64,000 nucleotides of DNA from Microbacterium sp. nov. GSS16 (GTDB taxonomy: Bacteria > Actinomycetota > Actinomycetes > Actinomycetales > Microbacteriaceae), in NCBI RefSeq assembly GCF_028198145.1, contig NZ_CP116338.1:1116001-1180000 (forward strand), written 5' to 3'. The notes beneath the pieces were generated by a model, which ran no database searches, was not told where the DNA came from, and saw only the letters and a list, made by a program, of their open reading frames with translations. The position numbers were made by a program, and so were the translations under genes. Every line of letters starts with the position of its first letter. The first letter of the stretch is position 1. This document shows positions 44,163 to 53,841 of the stretch, piece after piece.

Positions 44163-45353
44163 TCAGCGGGCGCCCATGAGGTGCTCGGTGGCCAGCTGCT
44201 GCAGGCGCACGAAGCCGAAGCCGTGTCCGCCCAGGTACGAGTCGGCGTCGAACTCCTCGTAGGCGCTGCGGTCGGCGAGCAGGTCGTCGTACGACTCGCC
44301 CTCGCCGAGGGTGGGCTGCGCGAGCTCGGCGACCTTCGCGGCGGCAAGGGCCTCCTGCACCTCCGGGTCGGCGCGGAACGCCTCTGCACGCTGCTTGAGC
44401 AGCAGGTACATGCGCATGTTCGCGGCGGCCGAATCCCACACGCCCGTCTCGTCTTCGGTGCGGCTCGGCTTGTAGTCGAAGTGGCGGGGGCCGTCGTAGG
44501 CGGCACCGCCGTTCGGACCGCCGTGCTCGAGCAGGTCGACGAGCGAGAACGCGTTGTTCAGGTCGCCGTGACCGAAGACGAGGTCCTGGTCGTACTTGAT
44601 GCCGCGCTGGCCGTTCAGGTCGATGTGGAAGAGCTTGCCGTGGTACAGCGCCTGGGCGATACCGGCCGTGAAGTTCAGGCCCGCCATCTGCTCGTGACCG
44701 ACCTCGGGGTTCAGACCGACCAGCTCGGGGCGCTCGAGCGAGTCGATGAACGCGATCGCGTGGCCGAGGGTGGGCAGCAGGATGTCGCCGCGGGGCTCAT
44801 TGGGCTTGGGCTCGATGGCGAAGCGGATGTCGTAGCCCTTGTCGGTGACGTAGTCGCCGAGCAGGTTGACCGCCTCGCGGTAGCGCTCGAGGGCGGCCTG
44901 GATGTCTTTCGCCGAGTCGTACTCGGCGCCCTCGCGGCCTCCCCACATGACGAACGTCTTGGCCCCCAGCTCGGCCGCGAGGTCGAGGTTGCGCAGCACC
45001 TTGCGCAGCGCGAAGCGACGCACCTGCCGGTCGTTCGAGGTGAAGCCGCCGTCTTTGAAGACCGGCGCGCTGAACAGGTTGGTCGTGACCATCGGCACGA
45101 CGAGGCCGGTGGCGTCGAGTGCCCCCTTCAGCCGGTCGATCTGCTTCTGCCGCGCGGTGTCGGTCGACCCGAAGGCGAACAGATCGTCGTCGTGGAAGGT
45201 GAGGCCGTATGCGCCGAGCTCATCGAGCTTCTCGACGGCGTGCACGACGTCGAGCGCGGGCCGGGTCGGACCGCCGAACGGGTCGGTGCCGTTGTAGCCG
45301 ATGGTCCAGAGCCCGAACGAGAATCGGTCGGCCTTGGTGGGGGTGAGAGACAT
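44163..45353 (-). CDS. xylA: xylose isomerase
   Basis: A 396-residue class I xylose isomerase of the actinobacterial type. The catalytic and metal residues fall at the same numbers as in Streptomyces enzymes: His54 in TFHDDD, Glu181 and Lys183 in [11 protein letters not shown], Glu217 and His220 in NPEVGHEQM. It converts D-xylose to D-xylulose in the cytosol. The gene lies between a LacI gene and xylB on the minus strand. In front of its start, ATGTT (45382-45386) and AACAT (45396-45400) form a spaced inverted pair that may be a regulator site. Confidence 0.96.
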   Translation of the reverse strand: MSLTPTKADRFSFGLWTIGYNGTDPFGGPTRPALDVVHAVEKLDELGAYGLTFHDDDLFAFGSTDTARQKQIDRLKGALDATGLVVPMVTTNLFSAPVFKDGGFTSNDRQVRRFALRKVLRNLDLAAELGAKTFVMWGGREGAEYDSAKDIQAALERYREAVNLLGDYVTDKGYDIRFAIEPKPNEPRGDILLPTLGHAIAFIDSLERPELVGLNPEVGHEQMAGLNFTAGIAQALYHGKLFHIDLNGQRGIKYDQDLVFGHGDLNNAFSLVDLLEHGGPNGGAAYDGPRHFDYKPSRTEDETGVWDSAAANMRMYLLLKQRAEAFRADPEVQEALAAAKVAELAQPTLGEGESYDDLLADRSAYEEFDADSYLGGHGFGFVRLQQLATEHLMGAR

Positions 45354-45457
45354 GTGATCCGCCTTCAGCGACGTCGGTGAAATGTTGTAGAGGCGAACAT
45401 ATCAATCGGATGCCGAAGGCGCAACGTCCCGACCTGGGCACGCGGGGGCCGCGCGCC

Positions 45458-46456
45458 TCACCGCGCGGGGGCAGCGGTCGACGAGCGCACGACGAGCTCG
45501 GCGGGCAGCCGCACGTGCTCGGGGGCACCGTCGTCGAGCATGCCCAGCAGCACGCGCACGGCGATCCTGCCCATCTCGTGCAGCGGCTGACGCACCGTGG
45601 TGAGCTGCGGATCGTGCGAGGCGGCCTCAGGCACATCGTCGAATCCGACAACCGACAGATCGTGCGGAACCCGCAGCCCGCGCTCGGCGGCGATGCGCAT
45701 CATCTCGATGGCCGACTGGTCGTTCGCGGCGAAGATCGCGGTGGGGCGAGCGGGGAGGGCGAGCAGATGGTGGGCTCCGGCAGTGGAGTCGGCGGCGCGG
45801 TAGCCGCCGTCGACGACGAGGGCTGGGTCGAAGGCGATGCCGGCATCGCGCAGAGCGCGCCGGTACCCCTCCTCGCGCTGGTGCGCGGACTCGAGGTCGG
45901 TACGACCGCGCAGATGCCCGATGCGCCGGTGCCCGAGGCTGATCAGGTGCTCGACGGCCACCCGTGCGCCGTCGTGGTTGTGCACGCTCACGGTGGAGGT
46001 GCCCTTCGGCCCGGCATGCGGGTCGACGGCCACGATCGGCACCGTGGCGTGAGCAGGGGTCGTGGTCGGCGTGACGATGATCGCCCCGTCGATGAGTGTC
46101 CCGCCGAGGCGGGACAGGGAGCGCCGCTCCCAGCCGAGGTGCTCTCCGGCTGAGACGCTGCCGGCGTATGCGAGAACGTCGTAGCGGGTGTTCTGCAGGG
46201 CGGTCGACACCCCCTGCAGCAGCTGCACGGCGAACGGCTCGAACTCGGCGACGAGAACACCGATCACGTTGGTCTGCCGGCGGCGCATCGATGTCGCCAC
46301 CAGCGAACTGGCATATCCCAGCTCCTCGACGACGTTCATCACCTGCGTGAGTGTGGCGGGCGCGACGCCGTCGCGACCGTTGATCGCCTTCGAGACGGTG
46401 GCGACCGAGACGCCGGCGGCCTTCGCGACGTCATGGATGGTGGGGCGGGCGGCCAT
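45458..46456 (-). CDS. LacI-family regulator of the xylose/xylan genes
   Basis: A 332-residue regulator with helix-turn-helix TIHDVAKAAGVSVATVSKAIN at residues 5-25 and a LacI sugar-sensing core (FAANDQSAIEMMRIAAERGL; VVGFDDVPEAASHDPQLTTVRQP). It is divergent from the oligosaccharide importer operon and upstream of xylA and xylB. A perfect 14-base palindrome at 46480-46493 lies in the divergent promoter region, so it likely represses both sides. The ligand is probably xylose or a xylo-oligosaccharide, inferred from neighbours. Confidence 0.88.
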   Translation of the reverse strand: MAARPTIHDVAKAAGVSVATVSKAINGRDGVAPATLTQVMNVVEELGYASSLVATSMRRRQTNVIGVLVAEFEPFAVQLLQGVSTALQNTRYDVLAYAGSVSAGEHLGWERRSLSRLGGTLIDGAIIVTPTTTPAHATVPIVAVDPHAGPKGTSTVSVHNHDGARVAVEHLISLGHRRIGHLRGRTDLESAHQREEGYRRALRDAGIAFDPALVVDGGYRAADSTAGAHHLLALPARPTAIFAANDQSAIEMMRIAAERGLRVPHDLSVVGFDDVPEAASHDPQLTTVRQPLHEMGRIAVRVLLGMLDDGAPEHVRLPAELVVRSSTAAPAR

Positions 46457-46479
46457 ACACCCAGCCTAATGAGCGAAAA

Positions 46480-46523
46480 CGTTATCGATAACGATTGACA
46501 TGATCCGGGTCAGGTGCCAAAGT
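46480..46523 (+). promoter_or_regulatory. LacI operator and promoter of the xylo-oligosaccharide importer operon
   Basis: CGTTATCGATAACG (46480-46493) is a perfect palindrome. It is followed directly by a perfect TTGACA -35 box (46495-46500) and, 17 bases on, CAAAGT (46518-46523) as a fair -10 box. A repressor bound at the palindrome would touch the -35 box, and it also covers the divergent LacI promoter. Confidence 0.65.
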
Positions 46524-46595
46524 GGTGGCGACGAGATTGGGTGTCGTTGACAACAAATAGCCTCGCCCAGCCACTCAACGATGAGGAGACACAGC

Positions 46596-47882
46596 ATGAA
46601 GATCCGGAAGACCTGGCTCGCGGCGGCTGCCGTCGTGGCCGTGGGAGCACTCGGCCTGAGCGGCTGCTCGAGCTCGAGCGGCGGAGACGGCGGCGGCGAG
46701 ACGCTGACCATGTGGCACAACTCCACCACCGGCGAGGGCAAGCAGTACTGGGAAGACGCTGCGGCCGCGTTCCAGAAGGAGAACAAGGACGTCACGATCA
46801 AGGTCACGTCCATCCAGAACGAAGACATGGACGGCAAGCTGCAGACCGCCGTCAACTCGGGTGACATGCCCGACATCTTCATGGCGCGCGGTGGCGGCAA
46901 GCTTGCCGACATCGTCAGCGCCGACAAGGTGAAGGACCTCACCGACCTCATCGACGACGACGTCAAGGAGGCCATGGGAGACGCGCCGTTCGGTGCGTTC
47001 ACCGTCGACGGCAAGATCTACGGCATGCCCAGCGCCGTGCTTCCCGGCGGCATGTTCTACAGCAAGGATCTCTTCGAGCAGGCGGGCATCACCTCCGAGC
47101 CCACCACGTTCGACGAGCTCAACGACGCCGTCTCGAAGCTCAAGGGTGCCGGCGTCGCGCCGATCGCCCTCGGCGCCAAGGCGGCATGGCCGGCAGCGCA
47201 CTGGTACTACTTCTTCGCGGTGCGCGCCTGCGACCAGGACGTCATCGAGAACCTCGTCACCGACGCCGACTTCACCAACCCGTGCTGGCTCGAAGCCGCG
47301 AAGAACTTCCAGGAGTTCGCCGCCACCGAGCCGTTCAACAAGGGCTTCCTGACCACCGATCCGCAGGAGGGCGCCAACTCGTCCGCCGGCCTCATCGCCA
47401 ATCACAAGGCGGCCATGGAGCTCATGGGCGCCTGGGACGTGGGTGTGATCGCCAGCCTGACGCCTGACGAGAAGCCGCTGCCCGACCTCGGCTGGTTCCC
47501 CTTCCCCGAGGTCGAAGGCGGAGACGGCGGAGCGGGCGCCATGATGGGCGGCGTCGACGGATACTCCTGTGCCAAGGACTCACCTGCATCGTGCGAGAAA
47601 TTCCTCAACTTCGTCTCGTCGAAGGAGTGGCAGGAGAAGTACGCGGTCGCGTTCCAGACCGTCCCCGCCTCGCAGGAGGCCACCGGCGCGGTCACCGACC
47701 CCTCGCTGAAGCCGCTGATGGAGGCGTACCAGAAGGCGCCGTACGTCGCTCTGTGGCTCGACACCGCTCTCGGCCAGAACGTCGGAAACGCGCTGAACAC
47801 CAGCGTCGTCGAGATGCTCGCTGGTCAGGGCAGCCCGGAGAAGCTCGTCGACACCGTCGCCAAGGCGCAGGCGCGAGGCTGA
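46596..47882 (+). CDS. ABC importer solute-binding lipoprotein (family 1), xylan block
   Basis: A 428-residue lipoprotein receptor. The signal ends in lipobox LSGC with Cys24 as anchor; a Ser/Gly linker follows, then a family 1 binding-protein body (LTMWHNSTTGEGKQYWEDAAAAF). The start ATG 46596 has a GAGGAG site; an ATG at 46581 is upstream of that site and less likely. Two permeases and two cytoplasmic glycosidases follow, so the ligand is probably a xylo-oligosaccharide or arabinoxylo-oligosaccharide (inference). A hairpin begins 60 bases after the stop, inside the next gene. Confidence 0.9.
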   Translation: MKIRKTWLAAAAVVAVGALGLSGCSSSSGGDGGGETLTMWHNSTTGEGKQYWEDAAAAFQKENKDVTIKVTSIQNEDMDGKLQTAVNSGDMPDIFMARGGGKLADIVSADKVKDLTDLIDDDVKEAMGDAPFGAFTVDGKIYGMPSAVLPGGMFYSKDLFEQAGITSEPTTFDELNDAVSKLKGAGVAPIALGAKAAWPAAHWYYFFAVRACDQDVIENLVTDADFTNPCWLEAAKNFQEFAATEPFNKGFLTTDPQEGANSSAGLIANHKAAMELMGAWDVGVIASLTPDEKPLPDLGWFPFPEVEGGDGGAGAMMGGVDGYSCAKDSPASCEKFLNFVSSKEWQEKYAVAFQTVPASQEATGAVTDPSLKPLMEAYQKAPYVALWLDTALGQNVGNALNTSVVEMLAGQGSPEKLVDTVAKAQARG

Positions 47883-47889
47883 CCGAACC

Positions 47890-48903
47890 ATGCACGACAT
47901 CCAGGCACTGCAGCGCACCACGGTGCCTGAGAAGGACGCCGTCTCCGGGGCGGGCGCGACGCCCGCCCCGGAGCGGCGACCGCGGCGGGCCGACTGGCGC
48001 AAGCGCGCAGAGATAGCGCTCCTCTCGGGTCCCGCCCTGATCATGTTCGTCGGCTTCGTCATCCTGCCGGTGGCGATGGCCGCGTTCTACGGCTTCTTCA
48101 AGTGGAACGGCTTCGGCTGGCCGACCGAGTTCATCGGTCTCGACAACTACGTGATGATCTGGCAGGACGACACGTTCCGCCAGGCCGTCACGCACAACGG
48201 CATCATCGTGGTGCTGTCGCTGCTGTTGCAGGGCCCGGTCGCGATCCTGTTCGCTCTGCTGATGAACCAGAAGATCCGCGGGCGCTCGATCATCCGCATC
48301 CTGATCTTCGTCCCGTACGTCATCTCCGAGGTGATCGTCGGCATCGGCTGGAGCCTGATGCTGCAGGATGCCGGTGCGCTGAACTCCCTGCTCGAGAAGT
48401 GGGGCCTCGGCGACTTCCAGCAGTCGTGGATCGCCGATCCGTCGATCGCCATGACGTCGCTGATGATCATCATCACCTGGAAGTACCTCGGCTTCGCCGT
48501 CATCCTCATGCTGGCGGGGATGCAGTCCATCCCCGAGGAGCTCTACGAAGCCGCGGCCATCGACGGCGCCGGCTTCTGGAAGATGCAGTGGGCGATCACC
48601 GTACCGCTGCTGGGACCCACCATCCGCATCTGGGCGTTCCTGTCGATCATCGGGTCGCTGCAGCTGTTCGACCTGGTCAACATCATCTGGGGTCAGTACA
48701 TCGCCGCCACGGCAGGCACCTCGACGATGGCGACCTACATGTACCAGAACGGCCACCTGGCCGGCAGCTACGGATTCGGCAACGCCGTCGCCGTGATGCT
48801 GTTCATCATCACGCTCATCGTCGCGCTCCTCTACCAGCGCTTCGTCCTGCGCCGCGACACCGAGGGCGCACTGACCGGCGACGGCGGAAGGAAGCGCAAG
48901 TGA
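47890..48903 (+). CDS. sugar ABC importer permease (MalF-like), xylan block
   Basis: A 337-residue permease with six membrane helices after a charged N-terminus of about 45 residues. The coupling loop is YEAAAIDGAGFWKMQWAITVP at about residues 218-238. Codons 18-28 coincide with a perfect 14-bp GC hairpin at 47943-47973, echoing the hairpin in the permease at 13680. The start ATG 47890 is 7 bases from the previous stop. No ATPase gene lies nearby, so a shared ATPase is expected. Confidence 0.91.
   Translation: MHDIQALQRTTVPEKDAVSGAGATPAPERRPRRADWRKRAEIALLSGPALIMFVGFVILPVAMAAFYGFFKWNGFGWPTEFIGLDNYVMIWQDDTFRQAVTHNGIIVVLSLLLQGPVAILFALLMNQKIRGRSIIRILIFVPYVISEVIVGIGWSLMLQDAGALNSLLEKWGLGDFQQSWIADPSIAMTSLMIIITWKYLGFAVILMLAGMQSIPEELYEAAAIDGAGFWKMQWAITVPLLGPTIRIWAFLSIIGSLQLFDLVNIIWGQYIAATAGTSTMATYMYQNGHLAGSYGFGNAVAVMLFIITLIVALLYQRFVLRRDTEGALTGDGGRKRK
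47943..47973 (+). other. 14-bp GC hairpin early in the permease gene
   Basis: Perfect 14-base arms, CTCCGGGGCGGGCG at 47943-47956 and the complement at 47960-47973, with a 3-base loop. It sits 60 bases after the binding-protein stop, in the non-conserved N-terminal coding part of the permease. Confidence 0.6.
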
Positions 48904-49796
48904 GTGCCGACAGCCTGAACACCCGGGTCGCCATCCAGGCGATCACCCCGAAGGGGCCGCGCCGCGTGCGCGAGTCCGGCGTCAAGTGGGGCAGCCCCGC
49001 GGTCTACCTGGTCGCGCTGGTGCTGATCGCCATCTGCATCACCCCGGTGCTCTACATCATCATCGGCGGGTTCCGCACGAACTCGCAGATCACCCTCGAC
49101 CCGTCCGGGTTCCCGGCACCCTGGCAGTTCGCCAACTACGGTGACGTGCTGGCCAGCTCGGAGTTCTGGGTCGCCCTGATGAACTCCACGATCTCGGCGG
49201 TGGGCACCACCGTGGGCGCGGTTCTGCTCGGTCTCATGGCCAGCTACGTGATCGCCCGCTACGACTTCGGCGGGCGCGGCCTGATGTACTCGCTGTTCGC
49301 GGCCGGTCTGATGTTCCCCGTCACGGTCGCCATCACCCCGCTGTACATCCTCATCCGCAACCTCGGTCTGGTGAACAGCCTCGCCGGCATCATCCTCCCG
49401 CAGATCGCCTTCGCCCTGCCGATGACGATCATCATCCTCGTCCCGTTCCTGCGGGCGATCCCCAGGGAGCTGGAGGAGGCGGCGTCGATCGACGGAGCCT
49501 CCCGACTGGGGTTCTTCTGGCGGATGGTGCTGCCGCTGAGCCTCCCCGGCGTCATCACGGTCGGCATCCTCGCGTTCGTGGGCGCGTGGAACGGCTACAT
49601 GCTGCCGCTGTTCATCCTGAGCGATCAGAGCCTGTTCACCCTGCCGCTGGGTGTGCAGAACTTCGCCTCCCAGTACTCGGTCGACACCGCCCGCGTGCTG
49701 GCCTACACCTCGCTGTCGATGCTGCCCGCACTGGTCTTCTTCAGCCTGTTCGAGCGCCGCATCGTCGGCGGACTGACCGGAGCCGTGAAGGGCTGA
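48900..49796 (+). CDS. sugar ABC importer permease (MalG-like), xylan block
   Basis: A 298-residue permease with six membrane helices and the loop EEAASIDGASRLGFFWRMVLPLSLP at about residues 193-217 that contacts the ATPase. The GTG start overlaps the previous stop (GTGA). It ends one base before the GH3 start, so uptake and cytosolic hydrolysis are encoded by one transcript. Confidence 0.92.
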   Translation: MSADSLNTRVAIQAITPKGPRRVRESGVKWGSPAVYLVALVLIAICITPVLYIIIGGFRTNSQITLDPSGFPAPWQFANYGDVLASSEFWVALMNSTISAVGTTVGAVLLGLMASYVIARYDFGGRGLMYSLFAAGLMFPVTVAITPLYILIRNLGLVNSLAGIILPQIAFALPMTIIILVPFLRAIPRELEEAASIDGASRLGFFWRMVLPLSLPGVITVGILAFVGAWNGYMLPLFILSDQSLFTLPLGVQNFASQYSVDTARVLAYTSLSMLPALVFFSLFERRIVGGLTGAVKG

Positions 49797-49797
49797 C

Positions 49798-52230
49798 ATG
49801 TTCGATCGCACCTCATCCTCGGCCGCATCGCACGGCGTGCCCGCCTTCCCGACCCCCTCGGCTCGCGTCGCCGAGATCCTCGCGCGGATGACCCTCGACG
49901 AGAAGGCCGCCCAGCTCGTCGGCTACTGGCTCGACCAGGGCGGCGACGTGGTCGCCCCGATGCAGAACGAGATGGCCTCGGCGGGAGCGTCGAGCACCCT
50001 GAGCGAGATCACGCGCGATGGCATCGGCCACTACACCCGCGTGTACGGCACCCGCCCCGTCGACCCGGCCGAGCGGGCGGCGTGGCTGTGGAACGAGCAG
50101 CGCCGGCTGCGGCGCGAGACGCGCCTGGGCATCCCCGCGATCGTGCACGAGGAGTGCCTCACGGGCCTTGCGGCATGGAAGGCCGCGACGTTCCCCACGC
50201 CGCTCGCCTGGGGCGCCGCCTTCGATCCGGATCTCGTCGCAGAGATGGGCGCGCTGATCGGGCAGTCGATGCGCGAGCTCGGCATCCATCAGGGCCTCGC
50301 CCCGGTGCTCGACGTCGTCCGCGACCCCCGTTGGGGGCGCGTCGACGAGTGCATCGGCGAGGACCCGTACCTGGTCGGCACCATCGGCACCGCTTACGTG
50401 CAGGGACTGCAGTCGCAGGGCGTGCACGCGACCCTCAAGCACTTCCTCGGCTACTCCGGCTCGCGCGCGGGGCGCAATCACGCCCCGGTCTCGGCCGGAC
50501 CGCGCGAGGTCGCCGACGTCTTCCTGCCCCCGTTCGAGATGGCCATCCGCGACGGCGGTGCGCGCGGGGTCATGAACAGCTACTCCGAGATCGACGGCGT
50601 GCCCGTGGCATCCGACCCTGCACTGCTCACCGATCTCCTTCGCGACGGGCTCGGCTTCGACGGGGTCGTCGTCGCCGACTACTTCGCCGTAGCGTTCCTC
50701 GAGGTCATGCACGCCGTCGCGCGTGATCGCGGTGAGGCCGCCGAACTCGCGCTGAAGGCCGGGATCGACGTCGAACTGCCGTCCGGCGACGCCTACCTCG
50801 CCCCGCTCATCGAGCGCGTGCGCGCAGGAGAGCTCGACGAGGCCTACCTCGATCGCGCCGTGATCCGCGTGCTCACGCAGAAAGAGGAGCTCGGGCTGCT
50901 CGAGGCGGAGGCCTTCCAGGACGAGCCGCCGGCGGTCGTCGACCTCGACACCGCCGAGCACCGAGCGGTCGCGCTGCGCCTGGCCGCCGAGTCGGTCGTG
51001 CTGCTCGCGAACGACGGGGTGCTGCCCCTCTCCGACCGTCGCGCCCGCGTCGCCCTGGTCGGGCCGAACGCCGACCGCTCGGCGGCGCTGCAGGGCTGCT
51101 ACTCCTTCGCCAACCACGTGCTCGCCCACCACCCCGACCACGAGATCGGGTTCGAGATCCCCACGGTCCGTGAGGCGCTCGACGCGGCGATGCCGGATGC
51201 CGAGATCGTGCACCTGAGCGGATGCGACGTCGAGGGCGCCGACCGGTCCGGGTTCGACGCCGCGGCTCAGGCGGCCGCGGACGCCGACCTGGCCGTCGTG
51301 GTCGTCGGCGATCAGGCGGGTCTGTTCGGCCGTGGCACGGTCGGCGAGGGCAACGACGTGCAGTCGCTCGATCTGCCCGGTGTGCAGCGCGAGCTCGTCG
51401 AGCGGATCGTCGAGACCGGCACACCGGTCATCATGATCCTGCTGACCGGCCGCCCGTACGCGATCGAGTGGGCGCTGGAGGGCGCCGCGCGACCGGCCGC
51501 GGTGCTGCAGTCGTTCTTCCCCGGCGAGGCGGGCGGCACGGCGATCGCCCAGGTGCTGACCGGAGAGGTCGTGCCATCGGGCCGGATGCCGGTCAGCCTG
51601 CCCCGCTTCTCGGGCGCGCAGCCGTACAGCTACCTGCATCCCATCCTCGGCGGCCCTTCGGAGGTCACCGCCACCGACCCCACGCCGCTGCGGCCGTTCG
51701 GGTTCGGCCTGTCGTACACGACCTTCGCCTACGACGACCTGGAGGTGCCCACCGAGGCGAGTACCGACGGCCGCTTCACCGCGTCGGTCACCGTGACCAA
51801 CACGGGCGACCTGCCCGGCGACGAGATCGTTCAGCTGTACGGCCGAGACGTGGCGGCATCCGTCACCCGCCCTGTCACGCAGCTGCTCGGCTACGCGCGG
51901 GTGGCGCTCGATCCGGGCGAGAGCCGTCGGGTGAGCTTCGACGTGCCCGCCGGTCGCTTCGCCTTCACCGACCGCACCCTCACCCGCGTCGTCGAACCGG
52001 GGGAGGTACTGGTCTGGGCGGCGGCCCATGCTGCGGCATCCGCTCCCGCAGCCGATCTCGCCGGCACGACGGGCGGCGCGATCTCGAACGAGCGCACCCG
52101 CGAGCAGGTGGTGCTGCCCGGCGCGGCCACGACGCCGAGCCGCATGGTGCTCACCGGAGACGTGCACCGGGTGACTGGCGCGGACCGTCGTGTCGTGACC
52201 GTCGAGATGTCGCAGGGCGTGCCGGCATGA
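49798..52230 (+). CDS. GH3 beta-xylosidase/beta-glucosidase, cytoplasmic
   Basis: An 810-residue family 3 glycoside hydrolase. The N-terminal barrel has PTPLAWGAAFDPDL, DPRWGRVDECIGEDPYL and KHFLGYSGSRAGRNHAP; the likely nucleophile is Asp294 in GVVVADYF. A second alpha/beta domain and a C-terminal fibronectin-III-like domain (about residues 650-720) follow. There is no signal peptide, so it should act on imported oligosaccharides. The position between the importer and a GH43 gene favours beta-xylosidase activity; beta-glucosidase is the alternative. Some GH3 enzymes end near residue 740; this one has an extra tail. Confidence 0.9.
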   Translation: MFDRTSSSAASHGVPAFPTPSARVAEILARMTLDEKAAQLVGYWLDQGGDVVAPMQNEMASAGASSTLSEITRDGIGHYTRVYGTRPVDPAERAAWLWNEQRRLRRETRLGIPAIVHEECLTGLAAWKAATFPTPLAWGAAFDPDLVAEMGALIGQSMRELGIHQGLAPVLDVVRDPRWGRVDECIGEDPYLVGTIGTAYVQGLQSQGVHATLKHFLGYSGSRAGRNHAPVSAGPREVADVFLPPFEMAIRDGGARGVMNSYSEIDGVPVASDPALLTDLLRDGLGFDGVVVADYFAVAFLEVMHAVARDRGEAAELALKAGIDVELPSGDAYLAPLIERVRAGELDEAYLDRAVIRVLTQKEELGLLEAEAFQDEPPAVVDLDTAEHRAVALRLAAESVVLLANDGVLPLSDRRARVALVGPNADRSAALQGCYSFANHVLAHHPDHEIGFEIPTVREALDAAMPDAEIVHLSGCDVEGADRSGFDAAAQAAADADLAVVVVGDQAGLFGRGTVGEGNDVQSLDLPGVQRELVERIVETGTPVIMILLTGRPYAIEWALEGAARPAAVLQSFFPGEAGGTAIAQVLTGEVVPSGRMPVSLPRFSGAQPYSYLHPILGGPSEVTATDPTPLRPFGFGLSYTTFAYDDLEVPTEASTDGRFTASVTVTNTGDLPGDEIVQLYGRDVAASVTRPVTQLLGYARVALDPGESRRVSFDVPAGRFAFTDRTLTRVVEPGEVLVWAAAHAAASAPAADLAGTTGGAISNERTREQVVLPGAATTPSRMVLTGDVHRVTGADRRVVTVEMSQGVPA

Positions 52231-53783
52231 CCGCCACCAACCCCGTGCTGCCCGGCTGCCATCCCGACCCGTCGGTGTGCCGGGTGGGGGAGTGGTACTA
52301 CCTCGTCACCTCGACGTTCGAGTACCTTCCCGGCCTGCCGGTGATGCGCTCGCGCGATCTGGTGCGGTGGGAGACGATCGGCCACGTCATCGACCGCTCA
52401 GGGATGCTCGACTTCGATGGGATCCGTTCGTCGGGTGGTCTGTACGCGCCCACGATCCGTCACGGTCTCGGCCTCTTCTGGGTGGTGTGCACACTCGTCG
52501 ACCCCGCCGATCCGAGCCGAGGAGGCAACTTCGTCGTCACCGCCGAGCATCCGCAGGGCCCGTGGAGCGACCCGGTGATGCTCGACGTCGACGGGATCGA
52601 CCCGTCGCTGGCCTTCGACGACGACGGACGCGTGTGGATGCACGGCACGCGCCTCGCGCGCGATCCGGAGTGGTACCACCAGACCGAGGTCTGGGTGCGG
52701 GAGTACTCTCCCGCGCAGCACGCGCTGATCGGCGACGAGCACGTGATCTGGCGAGGGGCCGTGCACGGTGCGGTGTGGGCGGAGGGCCCGCATCTGTACC
52801 CGATCGACGGCGAGTGGTATCTCGTCGCAGCCGAGGGCGGCACCGAATTCCATCACGCCGTGAGTGTGGCCAGGGCCGCCGCGGTGACCGGCCCCTATGA
52901 GGGCAATAAGGCGAATCCCGTCTTCACCCACCGTCATCTCGGCCGCCGTACGGACGTGATCGGGGCGGGGCACGCCGACCTCGTGCAGGCGCCGGACGGC
53001 TCGTGGCAGGCGCTGATGCTCGCGATGCGCGCGGCCGACGGGCACCACTACCCGCTGGGACGCGAGACGTTCCTCTGCCCGGTCGAATGGCAGGACGGCT
53101 GGCCCGTCTTCGCTCCGGGCGAGGGGGTGCTGCCGCACGAGATCGCGGCGCCATGGGCGACGCAGGCCGCTCCGGCCGGAAGCTGGCAGCCCGACGATCG
53201 CCGGGTGGGCGCCGTGCTCCCGCAGGATGCGCGGTGGACGGCGCTGCGCGCGCTGCCGGCGGAGATCGCCTTGGCGGACGGCGAGACCTGGCGGATGCCT
53301 GTGCGATCGGCGACGCTGCGGGATGCCACGACCGTGGCGTTCCTGGGCATCCGGCAGCAGCACTCCGACGTCGACGTGCGCTGCGTGCTGGACATCGGTG
53401 GGCTGGCCGAGGGCGAGAGCGGTGCGCTGGTCGTGCGCCAGTCGGAGCAGGACCATGCCGCCGCAGTCGTGACGCGAACAGCTGCGGGCGCGGTGCTGAG
53501 CGTCGTGCACGTGCGCGCCGGCGACGAGGCTCAGCTCGCCTCGCACGCGCTGCCCGACCATCCGCGGGTGGAGCTGCACTTGCGCGCCCGCGGGTACGAG
53601 CTCGAGTTCTTGCACGACGGGCTCTCGCTCGCGACGGTCGACGCGCGGCAGCTCGACGCGTCGTCGACGGGCGGGTTCCTGGGTCTGTGGCTCGGGGTGT
53701 GCGCGAGCAGCTCGGGGCGCGTCGCCCAGGGGCAGCTGGCGATCGAGACGTTCGAGTACACACCGGTCGGCGTCGAGCAGTGA
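52227..53783 (+). CDS. GH43 beta-xylosidase / alpha-L-arabinofuranosidase, cytoplasmic
   Basis: A 518-residue GH43 enzyme. The five-bladed propeller occupies about residues 1-310, with Asp14 (CHPDPS) as base, Asp125 (GIDPSL) and Glu186 (WAEGPHLY) as acid; a beta-sandwich domain follows to the end, as in GH43 xylosidases. There is no signal peptide. Start ATG 52227 overlaps the GH3 stop by four bases. Together the two enzymes would remove xylose and arabinose from imported arabinoxylan fragments, feeding xylA-xylB and araA-araB-araD. Confidence 0.9.
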   Translation: MTATNPVLPGCHPDPSVCRVGEWYYLVTSTFEYLPGLPVMRSRDLVRWETIGHVIDRSGMLDFDGIRSSGGLYAPTIRHGLGLFWVVCTLVDPADPSRGGNFVVTAEHPQGPWSDPVMLDVDGIDPSLAFDDDGRVWMHGTRLARDPEWYHQTEVWVREYSPAQHALIGDEHVIWRGAVHGAVWAEGPHLYPIDGEWYLVAAEGGTEFHHAVSVARAAAVTGPYEGNKANPVFTHRHLGRRTDVIGAGHADLVQAPDGSWQALMLAMRAADGHHYPLGRETFLCPVEWQDGWPVFAPGEGVLPHEIAAPWATQAAPAGSWQPDDRRVGAVLPQDARWTALRALPAEIALADGETWRMPVRSATLRDATTVAFLGIRQQHSDVDVRCVLDIGGLAEGESGALVVRQSEQDHAAAVVTRTAAGAVLSVVHVRAGDEAQLASHALPDHPRVELHLRARGYELEFLHDGLSLATVDARQLDASSTGGFLGLWLGVCASSSGRVAQGQLAIETFEYTPVGVEQ

Positions 53784-53841
53784 CCCAGCGGCCCGCTCCT
53801 CGGTAGCCTGGGGATCGACGGCGGCAGAAAGCGGACCAAGC

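Noticed and set aside
46546..46554. GTTGACAAC as a further operator before the xylan-block binding protein
   Set aside because: The arms are only four bases and no second copy with the same plan was found.
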